The translations under genes and the position numbers were made by a program. This document shows, one piece after another, positions 30,471-41,003 of a DNA stretch of 64,000 bases. Positions within the stretch are counted from its first letter, which is position 1; each line of letters begins with the position of its first letter. Source of the stretch: Vreelandella stevensii S18214 (GTDB lineage Bacteria > Pseudomonadota > Gammaproteobacteria > Pseudomonadales > Halomonadaceae); the NCBI RefSeq assembly GCF_000275725.1, contig NZ_AJTS01000049.1, positions 186,001 to 250,000 on the forward strand, in the 5' to 3' direction. The notes under the pieces are model-generated. The model ran no database searches, had not been told where the DNA came from, and saw only the letters and a program-made list of their open reading frames with translations.

Positions 30471-31298
30471 ATGTCTCAAGTGCCCCAGCAGCACCGTGCT
30501 CGTAAACGCTTCGGTCAAAACTTTCTCCGTGATCTCGGGATCATTTCACGGATTGTCCGTGCCATCGGGCCGCGTGAAGGCGATCGGCTGGTCGAAATCG
30601 GTCCCGGCCAGGGCGCGCTCACTGCTCCCTTGCTGGAAGCGACCGGCACGCTGGAAGTCATCGAGCTGGATAGAGATCTGATTCCGGGGTTGCGGGTGCA
30701 GTTTTTCAACTACCCCGAATTCGTGATTCACGAAGGCGACGCGCTGAAGTTCGATTTTGCCGCCCTCAAGGGCGATGGTCAGCCGCTGCGCGTGGTGGGG
30801 AATCTGCCTTACAACATTTCGACGCCGCTGATCGTGCACCTGCTGACCATGGGGTCAGCCATCGCCGATATGCACTTCATGCTGCAAAAAGAGGTGGTGG
30901 AGCGGCTGGCGGCCGAGCCCGGCAGCACCGATTGGGGGCGGCTCTCGGTGATGGCGCAGTATTACTGTCAGGTGGACCAGCTGTTCATCGTGCCACCGGA
31001 AGCCTTCGTGCCCCGTCCCAAGGTCGATTCCGCCATCGTGCGGCTGACGCCCCATGCATCGCTACCCCAGGTGGCCGATGATCCGGCCCTGCTTTTCGAG
31101 CTGGTCAAGCTGGCCTTTGGGCAGCGCCGCAAGACGCTGCGCAACAACCTGAAGGGGCGGGTCAGTGCAGAGGCCCTGGAAGCGTTGGGCATCGACCCTG
31201 CCCGGCGCCCGCAAACCCTGACCGTGGCGGAATACGTGACCATCGCCAATCATGTGGCCGCCAATGAGGACGTGGAACAGCGGAGTGGTGACGCGTGA
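30471..31298 (+). CDS. rsmA: 16S rRNA dimethyladenosine transferase (KsgA)
   Basis: A 275-residue SAM-dependent enzyme that dimethylates two adjacent adenosines near the 3' end of 16S rRNA. RKRFGQNFLRD, VEIGPGQGALT and NLPYNIST are the expected motifs. It follows pdxA after 26 bases and overlaps apaG by four. Confidence 0.96.
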   Translation: MSQVPQQHRARKRFGQNFLRDLGIISRIVRAIGPREGDRLVEIGPGQGALTAPLLEATGTLEVIELDRDLIPGLRVQFFNYPEFVIHEGDALKFDFAALKGDGQPLRVVGNLPYNISTPLIVHLLTMGSAIADMHFMLQKEVVERLAAEPGSTDWGRLSVMAQYYCQVDQLFIVPPEAFVPRPKVDSAIVRLTPHASLPQVADDPALLFELVKLAFGQRRKTLRNNLKGRVSAEALEALGIDPARRPQTLTVAEYVTIANHVAANEDVEQRSGDA

Positions 31299-31672
31299 GC
31301 GGGCTGGAGATCGAGGTCAGCGTCACGCCAGAGTTTCAGGACGCCGAGTCGAGTGCCAGCGAGGCCCGCTACGTGTTCAGCTACACCGTGACGGTGCACA
31401 ACCAAAGCCCCCATAGCGTGCAGCTGATGGCACGCTACTGGAAAATCACCCAGGGCAATGGCGACAGCCAGGAAGTGCGCGGCAAGGGCGTGGTGGGTCA
31501 GCAGCCGCTGATTGGCCCGGGGCAACGGTTCCGCTATACCAGCCGAGCGATACTGCAAACCCCGGTAGGTGTCATGGAGGGTGCTTACACCTTGTTGAAT
31601 ACCTACACCCAGCGGGCGTTCGATGTGCCCGTCTCGCCCTTTCGGTTAGCGGTGCCCCGCCAGCTGCATTGA
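31295..31672 (+). CDS. apaG: ApaG protein
   Basis: A 125-residue single-domain protein with the FN3-like ApaG fold; YTVTVHNQSPHSVQLMARYW and GVMEGAY are conserved. Its biochemical role is unsettled. The start is GTG in a GTGA overlap with rsmA. Confidence 0.93.
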   Translation: MSGLEIEVSVTPEFQDAESSASEARYVFSYTVTVHNQSPHSVQLMARYWKITQGNGDSQEVRGKGVVGQQPLIGPGQRFRYTSRAILQTPVGVMEGAYTLLNTYTQRAFDVPVSPFRLAVPRQLH

Positions 31673-31758
31673 GGCGGGAGCCTTCGTCGGCGGTTTTCCA
31701 TGCTCGGCAAGCCGCCCACGCCAGCCAACTCCGTCAATGCGTCAACAGGCCTTTACCC

Positions 31759-32574
31759 ATGAGCACTTATGTCATTGGCGACCTGCATGGATGTCATGCC
31801 GAGTTTGTCGCCTTGCTGGATAAAATCAGCTTTGATCCCGCCCGCGATACGCTCTGGCTGGTGGGCGATTTGATCAACCGGGGGCCTGGCTCCCTGGCCT
31901 GCCTGCAGGAAGTGAGAGCGCTGGGCAGCGCCGCACGCAGCGTGCTGGGGAACCACGATTTCCACCTGCTGGTGGTGGCACGGGGGGGCGGCAAGCTCAA
32001 GCGCCACGACACACTGGACGACATTCTGTCTTCGCGGCACCGTGACGATTTGCTGGACTGGCTGCAAAGCCTTCCTCTTGCGGTACAGGCCGATAACACG
32101 CTGATGACCCACGCCGGGCTGCTGCCCAGTTGGAGTGCTGAACGGGCGCTGGCACTGAGCGGAGAAGTACAAGCAGCGCTGGGCAGCGAGCAGGCGGGGG
32201 CTTTCCTGAGCCAACTGTTCGGCAATCAGCCTGACCGCTTCCACGACCAGCTCGAAGGCATGGACAGGCTGCGCTGCATCGTCAATGTGTTCACTCGGAT
32301 GCGCTTCATCGATGCTCAGGAGCGGCTCGATTTTGCTGCCAAGGAGGGGTTGGAGAGCGCGCCTGCGGGCTTTGCGCCCTGGTTCCAGTTTCCCCGTGCC
32401 GACGATCTGCGCCTGCTGTTTGGCCATTGGGCGGCGTTGGAGGGGCGCACCCCTGGCGCGAAGGTGGATGTGCACGGGATCGATACCGGGTGCGTGTGGG
32501 GTGGTTCGCTGAGCGCGCTGGTGCTGGAGAGCGGCCAGCGTGTCAGCGTGCCCAGCCAGCAGGGAGGCCGCTGA
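31759..32574 (+). CDS. apaH: Symmetrical bis(5'-nucleosyl)-tetraphosphatase
   Basis: A 271-residue metallophosphatase that splits Ap4A into two ADP and can decap Np4-capped RNA. The metal motifs GDLHGC, GDLINRGPGS, GNHDFH and THAG are intact. The ATG at 31759 is chosen because the 30-residue extension in the longer frame is not conserved. It ends in a TGATG overlap with cca. Confidence 0.95.
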   Translation: MSTYVIGDLHGCHAEFVALLDKISFDPARDTLWLVGDLINRGPGSLACLQEVRALGSAARSVLGNHDFHLLVVARGGGKLKRHDTLDDILSSRHRDDLLDWLQSLPLAVQADNTLMTHAGLLPSWSAERALALSGEVQAALGSEQAGAFLSQLFGNQPDRFHDQLEGMDRLRCIVNVFTRMRFIDAQERLDFAAKEGLESAPAGFAPWFQFPRADDLRLLFGHWAALEGRTPGAKVDVHGIDTGCVWGGSLSALVLESGQRVSVPSQQGGR

Positions 32575-33692
32575 TGTTTCAGCTGGATGCATACACTCAA
32601 GGGCTGGAGGTCTACCGCGTGGGGGGGGCCGTGCGGGACGAGCTGTTGGGATGGCCCGTGGTGGATCACGACTGGGTGGTGGTGGGGGCAACCCCCGACA
32701 TGATGCAGCAGCGTGGATTCAAACCTGTAGGGCGCGATTTTCCGGTGTTCCTGCACCCGACCACCCAGGAGGAGTACGCGCTGGCGCGTACCGAGCGCAA
32801 GTCGGGCCATGGGTATGGCGGGTTCGAGGTGCACGCCAGCCCCGACGTGACACTGGAAGAGGATCTCTCCCGTCGGGATCTGACCATCAATGCCATCGCC
32901 CAGGCGGCGGATGGGCATTTGACCGACCCTTATCACGGACAGCGGGACATCGAGCAACGCTGGCTTCGCCATGTCTCCCCCGCCTTCAGTGAAGACCCCT
33001 TGCGCGTACTGCGGACTGCGCGTTTTTTAGCCCGCTATGCCTCCATGGGGTTTGCCGTTGCTCCGGACACTCTGGACTTGATGCGCGCGGTCAGCCGCAG
33101 CGGAGAGCTGGCGCATCTGGCAGCCGAGCGCGTGTGGGTCGAGACCGAAAAAGCGTTGGCCGAACCCAGCCCCGAGTGCTATTTCACGACTCTGGCCGCG
33201 TGTGATGCCTTGGTCGTCTGGTGGCCTGAGCTGGCAGCGAAAGCGTGTCTGGCTCAGGCCCTGGAGGCCATGCAGGCAGCTCCCGAACAGCGCGAGCCGC
33301 CGCTGGCGTACTGGCGCTATGCGCTGCTGGTGTCGGTGCTGAGTGAGTCACAGCGCGAAGCCCTGGCCGTGCGTTTGAAGTTGCCCAATAGCGTTGCGCA
33401 GCTGGCACGGCATAGCGCCTTGAGCAAAACATTGCTGGCAGCCCCACTGGAGGCCGAGAAAGTGCTGGGCTGGCTGGAGCGTCTGGATGGCTGGCGCAAG
33501 CCTGCCCAGGTCAGCGCGCAATTGCAGTTGCTGGAGCGGCTTGCGCCTGGCTTGCGCCCCGTGCTGGAGGCGGCCTGGCAAGCCGCCTGCGCGGTCAGCC
33601 CTCAGGTGTTGATGGGCGAAGGCTACCGAGGGGCAGCCTTGGGAGAAGCGCTGCGTCAACGGCGGCGCGAGGCCGTGGAGGCATCGCTTTAG
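32574..33692 (+). CDS. cca: CCA tRNA nucleotidyltransferase without HD domain
   Basis: A 372-residue class II CCA-adding enzyme. The nucleotidyltransferase head (about 1-130) has YRVGGAVRDELLG, the catalytic DHD pair and RRDLTINAIAQAADG, followed by the EDPLRVLRTARFLARYA neck. E. coli Cca is about 412 residues with an HD phosphohydrolase domain; that HD region is absent here, while the rest lines up. The start overlaps the apaH stop by one base and has GGAGG upstream. It converges on folK with a four-base overlap of the 3' ends. Confidence 0.92.
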   Translation: MFQLDAYTQGLEVYRVGGAVRDELLGWPVVDHDWVVVGATPDMMQQRGFKPVGRDFPVFLHPTTQEEYALARTERKSGHGYGGFEVHASPDVTLEEDLSRRDLTINAIAQAADGHLTDPYHGQRDIEQRWLRHVSPAFSEDPLRVLRTARFLARYASMGFAVAPDTLDLMRAVSRSGELAHLAAERVWVETEKALAEPSPECYFTTLAACDALVVWWPELAAKACLAQALEAMQAAPEQREPPLAYWRYALLVSVLSESQREALAVRLKLPNSVAQLARHSALSKTLLAAPLEAEKVLGWLERLDGWRKPAQVSAQLQLLERLAPGLRPVLEAAWQAACAVSPQVLMGEGYRGAALGEALRQRRREAVEASL

Positions 33693-34234
33693 CGCGCGTG
33701 GACCTTGCGCGGCAAGGGGTCGGCCTGGGAAACGAAGCGCCCTTGCCAATGAAACTCGATGGCCCACAGTCGCTGATGGCCCAGGGAAAAGCGTTGCCAC
33801 AGCGTGGCGTAAGGCGTATCGCAGCGAGGGTGTCGCTCGTCGGGCAGCAGCTCGGCCAGCGGTTGCAGTACGAAAGCGTTCTGGGTGATTTCAGCCCGGG
33901 GCAGGGCTACGTCATCGACCACACCACAGGCATTTCCCACGGTCAGCAGGTCGATATCCAGGGCGCGCGGGCTACACTTGACCATGTCAGGCGTCCGCCC
34001 ATGGGCCATTTCCAATGCCTTGGCCCAGGCCTGTAGTCTGGCCACGGACCAGTTGCTGTGGAACGCCACCACCAGATTGTAAAAATTGCGGCTATCCTTG
34101 AATCCGACCGGCTCGCTCTCGAAAATGCGCGATATCTGCAGTTCGCCAAACGTCTCTGCCAGGGCGTCCAGGCACAGGCGGATGTGTTTTTCCGGGTCGA
34201 TATTGCTGCCCAGGCTAAGCGTGACCAGGTTCAT
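33689..34234 (-). CDS. folK: 2-amino-4-hydroxy-6-hydroxymethyldihydropteridine pyrophosphokinase
   Basis: A 181-residue HPPK that transfers pyrophosphate from ATP in folate synthesis. LSLGSNIDPEKHI, FYNLVVAF, and the ALDIDLLTVG signature are present. It overlaps folB by four bases (ATGA) and its 3' end overlaps cca on the other strand by four. Confidence 0.94.
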   Translation of the reverse strand: MNLVTLSLGSNIDPEKHIRLCLDALAETFGELQISRIFESEPVGFKDSRNFYNLVVAFHSNWSVARLQAWAKALEMAHGRTPDMVKCSPRALDIDLLTVGNACGVVDDVALPRAEITQNAFVLQPLAELLPDERHPRCDTPYATLWQRFSLGHQRLWAIEFHWQGRFVSQADPLPRKVHAR

Positions 34235-34611
34235 GGGTCGCTATCCTTGCTAGCCTTTGGCAGGCTGCCGCGGGTGATTTCCAGGCCGACACTGGCCGCC
34301 TGGGGCACCGCACCGGGCTTGCGCACACGCAGGTGCAGCCAGCTAATCGGAAACTCGTGCTGTAAACAGGCGGCCAGCCGCTCGGCAAAGGTTTCGACCA
34401 GCGCAAACTGGTGCTCATCGGCGAACTGCTGGATTCGCTGGCAGATCGCGGCATAATCGAGGGTCAGACGCAAATCATCGGTGGCGGCGGCAGGCCGGAT
34501 ATCGGTGGCCAGCGAGAGATCCAGGCTCAGCGATTGCGTGATGGTGCGCTCCCAATCGTATACGCCAATCACGGTATCTACGGTGAGTGCTTCAATCAAT
34601 ATGCGGTCCAC
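34231..34611 (-). CDS. folB: Dihydroneopterin aldolase
   Basis: A 126-residue enzyme of folate synthesis, directly upstream of folK. It has the family's TVIGVYDWER, the LDYAAICQRIQQF segment and the C-terminal LRVRKPGAVPQAASVG. I place the start at a GTG (VDRILIEALTVDTV) with GGGGAAT upstream, since family members begin here; an ATG 17 codons earlier at 34662 is the alternative. Confidence 0.92.
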   Translation of the reverse strand: MDRILIEALTVDTVIGVYDWERTITQSLSLDLSLATDIRPAAATDDLRLTLDYAAICQRIQQFADEHQFALVETFAERLAACLQHEFPISWLHLRVRKPGAVPQAASVGLEITRGSLPKASKDSDP

Positions 34612-34714
34612 AGGCCATTCCCCAGCGTCGACAAGCGGGCGATTGTACTTGAGGACGACCATAAACGACAGTCAGGCGGCGGCGCTGGCTGATGAGAGGC
34701 AGGGTGAGCAGGGG

Positions 34715-35284
34715 ATGCTGTGGATCGTCTTGGGGTACTTGAGCGGCAGTTGGCTGGCGGCAGTGAGTGTCTGTCGCTGGGCAGGCGTGGCCGACCCGCG
34801 CTTTTGCGGTTCCTGTAACCCCGGATTTTCCAACGTGTTACGGCTGTATGGCCCCCGGCTGGCGGCGGCCACCCTGGCGCTGGATGCCTTGAAGGCGGTG
34901 CCGGTGGTCTTGGCCGCCAAGTGGCTGGCCTTGCCGATTATGTGGCAGGGGCTGGTAGGGCTGGCGGTGCTGCTGGGCCACAGTTTCCCGCTCTGGTATG
35001 GGTTTCGAGGTGGCAAGGCCGTCGCCAGCGCCTTCGGGGTGTTGCTGGTGCTGGTGCCCAGCGTTGCGCTGCTCAGCGCCCTTGCCTGGGCGCTGATGGC
35101 ATGGCGGTTGGGTACCGCTGCGCTGGCGTCGGTTGCGAGCGCGCTGTTGGCGCCGCTGCTGTGCGCCTGGCTGGCGCCAGCCTACACCGGCGTGGTGGGC
35201 GGCTTCAGCCTGCTGGTACTGGCCCGCCACGTGCTCAATATTCGTCGCTGGCGGCAGGGGGAAGAGCCCCACCTGCGCAAATAG
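34715..35284 (+). CDS. plsY: Glycerol-3-phosphate acyltransferase PlsY
   Basis: A 189-residue inner-membrane protein with five predicted helices that acylates glycerol-3-phosphate from acyl-phosphate, the first step of phospholipid synthesis. The three PlsY motifs are present but divergent: GSCNPGFSNVLR where GSGNxGATN is usual, GHSFPLWYGFRGGKAVAS where GGKGVAT is usual, and a C-terminal RHVLNIRR. The ATG at 34715 gives the normal length; the longer frame overlaps folB in antisense and is not real. It is divergent from folB. Confidence 0.9.
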   Translation: MLWIVLGYLSGSWLAAVSVCRWAGVADPRFCGSCNPGFSNVLRLYGPRLAAATLALDALKAVPVVLAAKWLALPIMWQGLVGLAVLLGHSFPLWYGFRGGKAVASAFGVLLVLVPSVALLSALAWALMAWRLGTAALASVASALLAPLLCAWLAPAYTGVVGGFSLLVLARHVLNIRRWRQGEEPHLRK

Positions 35285-35293
35285 GTCAACGGG

Positions 35294-36349
35294 TTATCGG
35301 GTGGTACTGAGGGGCGCTGTCAGCGTGTCCAGTGGCCAGCGCGGGGTGGCCTGCATGATACCGCTTTCGTCGCGCTCTCCTGCCGCCAGACGCTGGGCGC
35401 CCACGTAGGCAATCATGGCGCCATTGTCGGTGCAGAAGCGCCCACGAGGGTAGTAGGCACGGGCCTGGCGCTTTTGGGTCTCCAGGGCCAGGCGCTCGCG
35501 CAGCCGCGTATTGGCACTCACACCCCCCGCCATCACGATGCGTTTCAGGCCGGTCTCGTCCAGGGCTCGGCGGCACTTGATGACCAGCGTGTCCACGACG
35601 GCCTCTTCGAAGGCGCGCGCCACGTCGGCTTTGGCCTGCGCGTCCAGTTCGCCTGCGGCTTCCAGCTGGCGAATCGTCGTCAAGGTGTGGGTCTTCAGGC
35701 CTGAAAAGCTGAAGTCGAGCCCGGGGCGGTCGGTCATGGGGCGCGGGAAGCGAAAGCGTTTAGGGTCGCCCTGTTCGGCCAGTTTGGCCACCAGCGGGCC
35801 GCCTGGGTACGCCAGGCCCAGCATCTTGGCGGCCTTGTCGAAGGCCTCACCGGCCGCATCGTCTACCGACTCGCCCAAGAGTCGATAGCAACCCAGCCCC
35901 TGTACTTCCACCAGCTGGGTGTGGCCGCCGGAGACCAGCAGGGCCACAAAGGGAAAGGCAGGAGCCTCCTCCTCAAGCATGGGGGCCAGCAGGTGGCCTT
36001 CCATGTGATGCACCCCCAATACGGGGATGTTCAGCGCCCTGGCCATGCCATGGGCGGTGCTGGCACCGACCATCAGCGCCCCCACCAATCCCGGGCCCGC
36101 CGTATAGGCGATGCCGTCCAGGTCGTGGCGGGAAAGGTTGGCCTCTTTCAATACCTGTTCGATGAGCGGCAGCAGCTTGCGTGTGTGATCCCGAGAGGCC
36201 AGTTCGGGCACTACGCCGCCATATTCGGCGTGCATGGCGATCTGGCTATACAGGGCATCGGCCAGCAGACCCTGACCGCCGGTGTAGGCCGTGTCGTAAA
36301 TGGCGACGCCGGTTTCGTCGCAGGATGTCTCGATGCCCAGTACACGCAT
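35294..36349 (-). CDS. tsaD: tRNA N6-threonylcarbamoyladenosine transferase subunit TsaD
   Basis: A 351-residue Kae1/Gcp-family ATPase that transfers threonylcarbamoyl to A37 of ANN-decoding tRNAs, working with TsaB, TsaC and Tsa[20 protein letters not shown], the metal-binding [22 protein letters not shown] and the C-terminal [12 protein letters not shown] are conserved. Neither possible start has a clear SD; the ATG at 36349 matches family starts, and an ATG five codons earlier (36364) is possible. It is divergent from rpsU, the common arrangement. Confidence 0.95.
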   Translation of the reverse strand: MRVLGIETSCDETGVAIYDTAYTGGQGLLADALYSQIAMHAEYGGVVPELASRDHTRKLLPLIEQVLKEANLSRHDLDGIAYTAGPGLVGALMVGASTAHGMARALNIPVLGVHHMEGHLLAPMLEEEAPAFPFVALLVSGGHTQLVEVQGLGCYRLLGESVDDAAGEAFDKAAKMLGLAYPGGPLVAKLAEQGDPKRFRFPRPMTDRPGLDFSFSGLKTHTLTTIRQLEAAGELDAQAKADVARAFEEAVVDTLVIKCRRALDETGLKRIVMAGGVSANTRLRERLALETQKRQARAYYPRGRFCTDNGAMIAYVGAQRLAAGERDESGIMQATPRWPLDTLTAPLSTTR

Positions 36350-36431
36350 GGCAAAAGCACTCATCTGATTGAAAAGGCAGGTACTCGAAACCGGCTAGTC
36401 TAGCATTGTCGTGCCCGCTGGGCGTAAGCAT

Positions 36432-36460
36432 TTGCAAAGATGGCCAACCACGACTAGACT
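36432..36460 (+). promoter_or_regulatory. Likely sigma-70 promoter for rpsU-dnaG-rpoD
   Basis: TTGCAA at 36432-36437 and TAGACT at 36455-36460 are separated by exactly 17 bases. Each matches consensus at four of six positions. They lie 90 bases before the rpsU start, in the gap divergent from tsaD. Confidence 0.5.
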
Positions 36461-36549
36461 ACTGTGCGCTGTAAAACTGGGTCGTACACCGTCTTGTTCG
36501 GTGTGCGTACTATCCGAACTCAAGACTCCTTAAGGTAGGTGAGTGCTTA

Positions 36550-36765
36550 ATGCCTTCTGTAAAAGTACGTGATAACGAGCCGTTTGACGTCGCCCTGCGT
36601 CGCTTCAAGCGTTCTTGCGAAAAAGCTGGCGTTCTGTCTGAAGTACGTCGTCGCGAGCACTACGAGAAGCCGACTGCTGAGCGCAAGCGCAAAGCGGCAG
36701 CTGCCGTAAAGCGTCACGCCAAGAAGTTGCAGCGTGAGCGTAAGCGTTTCGAACGGCTCTATTGA
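36550..36765 (+). CDS. rpsU: 30S ribosomal protein S21
   Basis: A 71-residue, highly basic protein with the S21 sequence [19 protein letters not shown] and a lysine/arginine-rich C-terminal tail. It is needed for mRNA engagement by the 30S subunit. It is the first gene of the rpsU-dnaG-rpoD macromolecular synthesis operon. Confidence 0.98.
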   Translation: MPSVKVRDNEPFDVALRRFKRSCEKAGVLSEVRRREHYEKPTAERKRKAAAAVKRHAKKLQRERKRFERLY

Positions 36766-36821
36766 TCCGTACCTGGAGAGAGCCAGAGCAGTTGGCTGGT
36801 TGTCTCAAGAGGGATGCCAAG

Positions 36822-36850
36822 CGGCCGCCACCAGGTGGCCGTTTGTTTTT
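36822..36850 (+). terminator. Stem-loop after rpsU
   Basis: CGGCC pairs with GGCCG around a partly paired GCCACCAGGT interior, followed by TTTGTTTTT. It lies 57 bases after the rpsU stop and would give partial termination, as is known between rpsU and dnaG in enterobacteria. Confidence 0.5.
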
Positions 36851-36952
36851 CGTTTCGTGTTGTCTGTTTTGCGCGGTTTAAGGTGATCAGGCGCGTGGCC
36901 TGATGACGTTAGACCCGCCCACAAGCGTGTTACGCGAGGATGCCCTCAGCCC

Positions 36953-38800
36953 ATGGCAGGTCAAATTCCACAGCGATTTATCGACGATCTGCTTGGCCGC
37001 GTCGACGTGGTCGAGGTGGTGGGGGAGCGCGTACAGCTCAAGAAAGCGGGCCGTAATTTTTCCGGCCTGTGTCCTTTTCATCAGGAAAAAACACCTTCGT
37101 TTACCGTTAGTGCCGACAAGCAGTTTTATCACTGCTTTGGCTGTGGTGCCCACGGTAATGCGCTACGCTTTTTGATGGAATACGACAAGCTGCCCTTTCC
37201 CGAGGCAGTCGAGCAACTGGCCGGACGGCTGGGGCTGGACGTGCCCAGGGAAGGGGCGGACGACCCGCGTGCCCAGCAGCGGGAGAAAAAGCGCAAGGAA
37301 GGGGTCAATCTTCTCGAGGTGGCGGCCAGCTTCTATCGCGAGCGATTGAAGATGCAGGAGGGCCAGGCGGCCCAGCGCTACTTGCAGGGGCGCGGCCTCT
37401 CGCCAGATGTGATGACCACCTACGGGATTGGTTATGCCCCCGGCGGGTGGGAGGCGCTGAAGCAGCACCTGAGCGCCAAGGGCATCGGTGAGTCTGTGCA
37501 GATCGAGTACGGTCTGCTGATTCACCGCGAGGACACCGGGCGTACCTATGATCGCTTCCGCGACCGGGTGATGTTCCCGATACGCGATTTGCGCGGTCGG
37601 ACCATCGCCTTTGGCGGTCGAGTCATGGGAGATGAGCAGCCCAAATACCTCAACTCGCCGGAGACGCCTGTCTTTCACAAGGGGCGCGAGCTCTACGGCT
37701 TGTACGAGGCGCGTCAGGCGACCAGCAAGTTGGAACAGCTGGTGATGGTCGAGGGCTACATGGACGTGGTGGCGCTGGCGCAGTACGGCATTCATAACGC
37801 CGTGGCCACGCTGGGCACCGCCACCACCGAAGACCACCTGACGCGCCTGTTCCGCCTGGTCAGTCGCGTGGTGTTCTGTTTCGACGGTGACCGCGCCGGG
37901 CGTCAGGCAGCCAGCCGTGCGCTGGAAACCGCGCTGCCGCAGATGATCGATGGCCGCGAGGCACGGTTTCTGTTCTTGCCGGAAGGGGATGACCCGGATT
38001 CGCTGGTGCGCCGCGAGGGTCGCGAGGCCTTCGAAGACCGCGTGACCTGCGCCATGCCGCTGTCGGAGTTTCTGTTCGAACAGGCTGCCCAAGGGCGCGA
38101 CCTGCAGACGGTGGAAGGCCGCGAGCGCTTCGCCAGTCACGTGCTGGAGGCGCTGCAGAAGGTCCCGGAAGGCATGCTGAAGTCACTGCTGCTGGAGACG
38201 CTCGCCAAGCGAAGTGGGTTGGCCCAGGCGCAGTTGCAGGGGTTGCTGGACAAGCGCGTGGCGGCGGCCTCCAGGGTGTCGCCCCAGTGGGAGCCGGTCG
38301 ATGCGCAGGCGGCGCCAGAAGAGCAGGCCCGCCCGCGCGGCGGTCGGCCATCGCGACAGGCGAGCACCTCGCGGACGCTCTCCACCGTAGGTCGCATCGT
38401 GCAGCTGTTGCTGCATGAGCCGACGCTGGTGGCGGCTCTGCCGGAAGCGCAGGATTGGCTGCCTGGCCAGGACCCGCAGGCGCCGCTGTGCCGCGACCTG
38501 ATTGCCCTGCTACGCGCCGGACGCTACCGCAGCCCGCAAGTGGTACTGGCGCATTTTCAAGGCAGTGAAGAGGGGCGCGTGCTGGCAGAGCTGGCCGCGC
38601 GGGAGCTGCTAATTCCCAGGGCGACTCGTGAAGCCGAGCTGACCGGGCTGGTCGAGCACCTGGTCGAGCAGCAGCGCAAGCGTTCGCCTCAGGAAGAGTA
38701 CGATGCCTTGCTGGCGCTGGAGCGCTCAGGGCAAAAACTGGATAAGGAGCAGCGGCAGCGGTTGGCCGGGTTGGTGTTGGAATTGACCCAGGGCCGCTAA
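36953..38800 (+). CDS. dnaG: DNA primase
   Basis: A 615-residue primase. The N-terminal zinc domain has CPFHQEKTPSF and HCFGCGAHG (about residues 40-64), the TOPRIM core has MVEGYMDVVALAQ and VFCFDGDRAG (about 265-320), and the C-terminal DnaB-interaction domain runs from about 480. It makes RNA primers at the replication fork. The start has GAGG upstream. It follows rpsU after 187 bases. Confidence 0.97.
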   Translation: MAGQIPQRFIDDLLGRVDVVEVVGERVQLKKAGRNFSGLCPFHQEKTPSFTVSADKQFYHCFGCGAHGNALRFLMEYDKLPFPEAVEQLAGRLGLDVPREGADDPRAQQREKKRKEGVNLLEVAASFYRERLKMQEGQAAQRYLQGRGLSPDVMTTYGIGYAPGGWEALKQHLSAKGIGESVQIEYGLLIHREDTGRTYDRFRDRVMFPIRDLRGRTIAFGGRVMGDEQPKYLNSPETPVFHKGRELYGLYEARQATSKLEQLVMVEGYMDVVALAQYGIHNAVATLGTATTEDHLTRLFRLVSRVVFCFDGDRAGRQAASRALETALPQMIDGREARFLFLPEGDDPDSLVRREGREAFEDRVTCAMPLSEFLFEQAAQGRDLQTVEGRERFASHVLEALQKVPEGMLKSLLLETLAKRSGLAQAQLQGLLDKRVAAASRVSPQWEPVDAQAAPEEQARPRGGRPSRQASTSRTLSTVGRIVQLLLHEPTLVAALPEAQDWLPGQDPQAPLCRDLIALLRAGRYRSPQVVLAHFQGSEEGRVLAELAARELLIPRATREAELTGLVEHLVEQQRKRSPQEEYDALLALERSGQKLDKEQRQRLAGLVLELTQGR

Positions 38801-38929
38801 TGCACAAGGTGGTTGCAAGAGGTGAGGGGTTGAAATCTCGAACTTCAGGGCCACATAGAGGTTATGCCGCCAAGTATTGGCTAACCGAACAACCTAACAC
38901 ACCTGAATGATCGCGCAAATACGTTTCGC

Positions 38930-38959
38930 TGGAAAAAATCCAGCTATTTACGCTATACT
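38930..38959 (+). promoter_or_regulatory. Possible promoter for rpoD
   Basis: TATACT at 38954-38959 is a good -10 match, 71 bases before the rpoD start in a 230-base gap. The -35 region is poor; a TGGA-AAAAA-TCCA inverted repeat sits there (38930-38942) and could be an activator or heat-shock-type site. Confidence 0.4.
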
Positions 38960-39030
38960 GTTCGGCTTGTTGAGTTTAATCGATTCAGCGCCCCAGGTGT
39001 TTCATTCTTCTTCGTCGAGATAGGGTTTCT

Positions 39031-40887
<1,857 letters not shown>

Positions 40888-40911
40888 TCCTGGACGAGTA
40901 AGCGTCGCTCG

Positions 40912-40947
40912 AAAAAAGCCCGCCGTGGAAACACGGCGGGCTTTTTT
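40912..40947. terminator. Bidirectional intrinsic terminator after rpoD
   Basis: Six A residues, GCCCGCCGTG, a GAAA tetraloop, CACGGCGGGC and six T residues. It serves rpoD on the plus strand and the convergent AbgT gene on the minus strand. Confidence 0.95.
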
Positions 40948-41003
40948 GTGGGTGGCTGTTGGGCAAGGTGCCAGTAGCACCTTGCCGCCTTTTGTTGAAG
41001 CCT

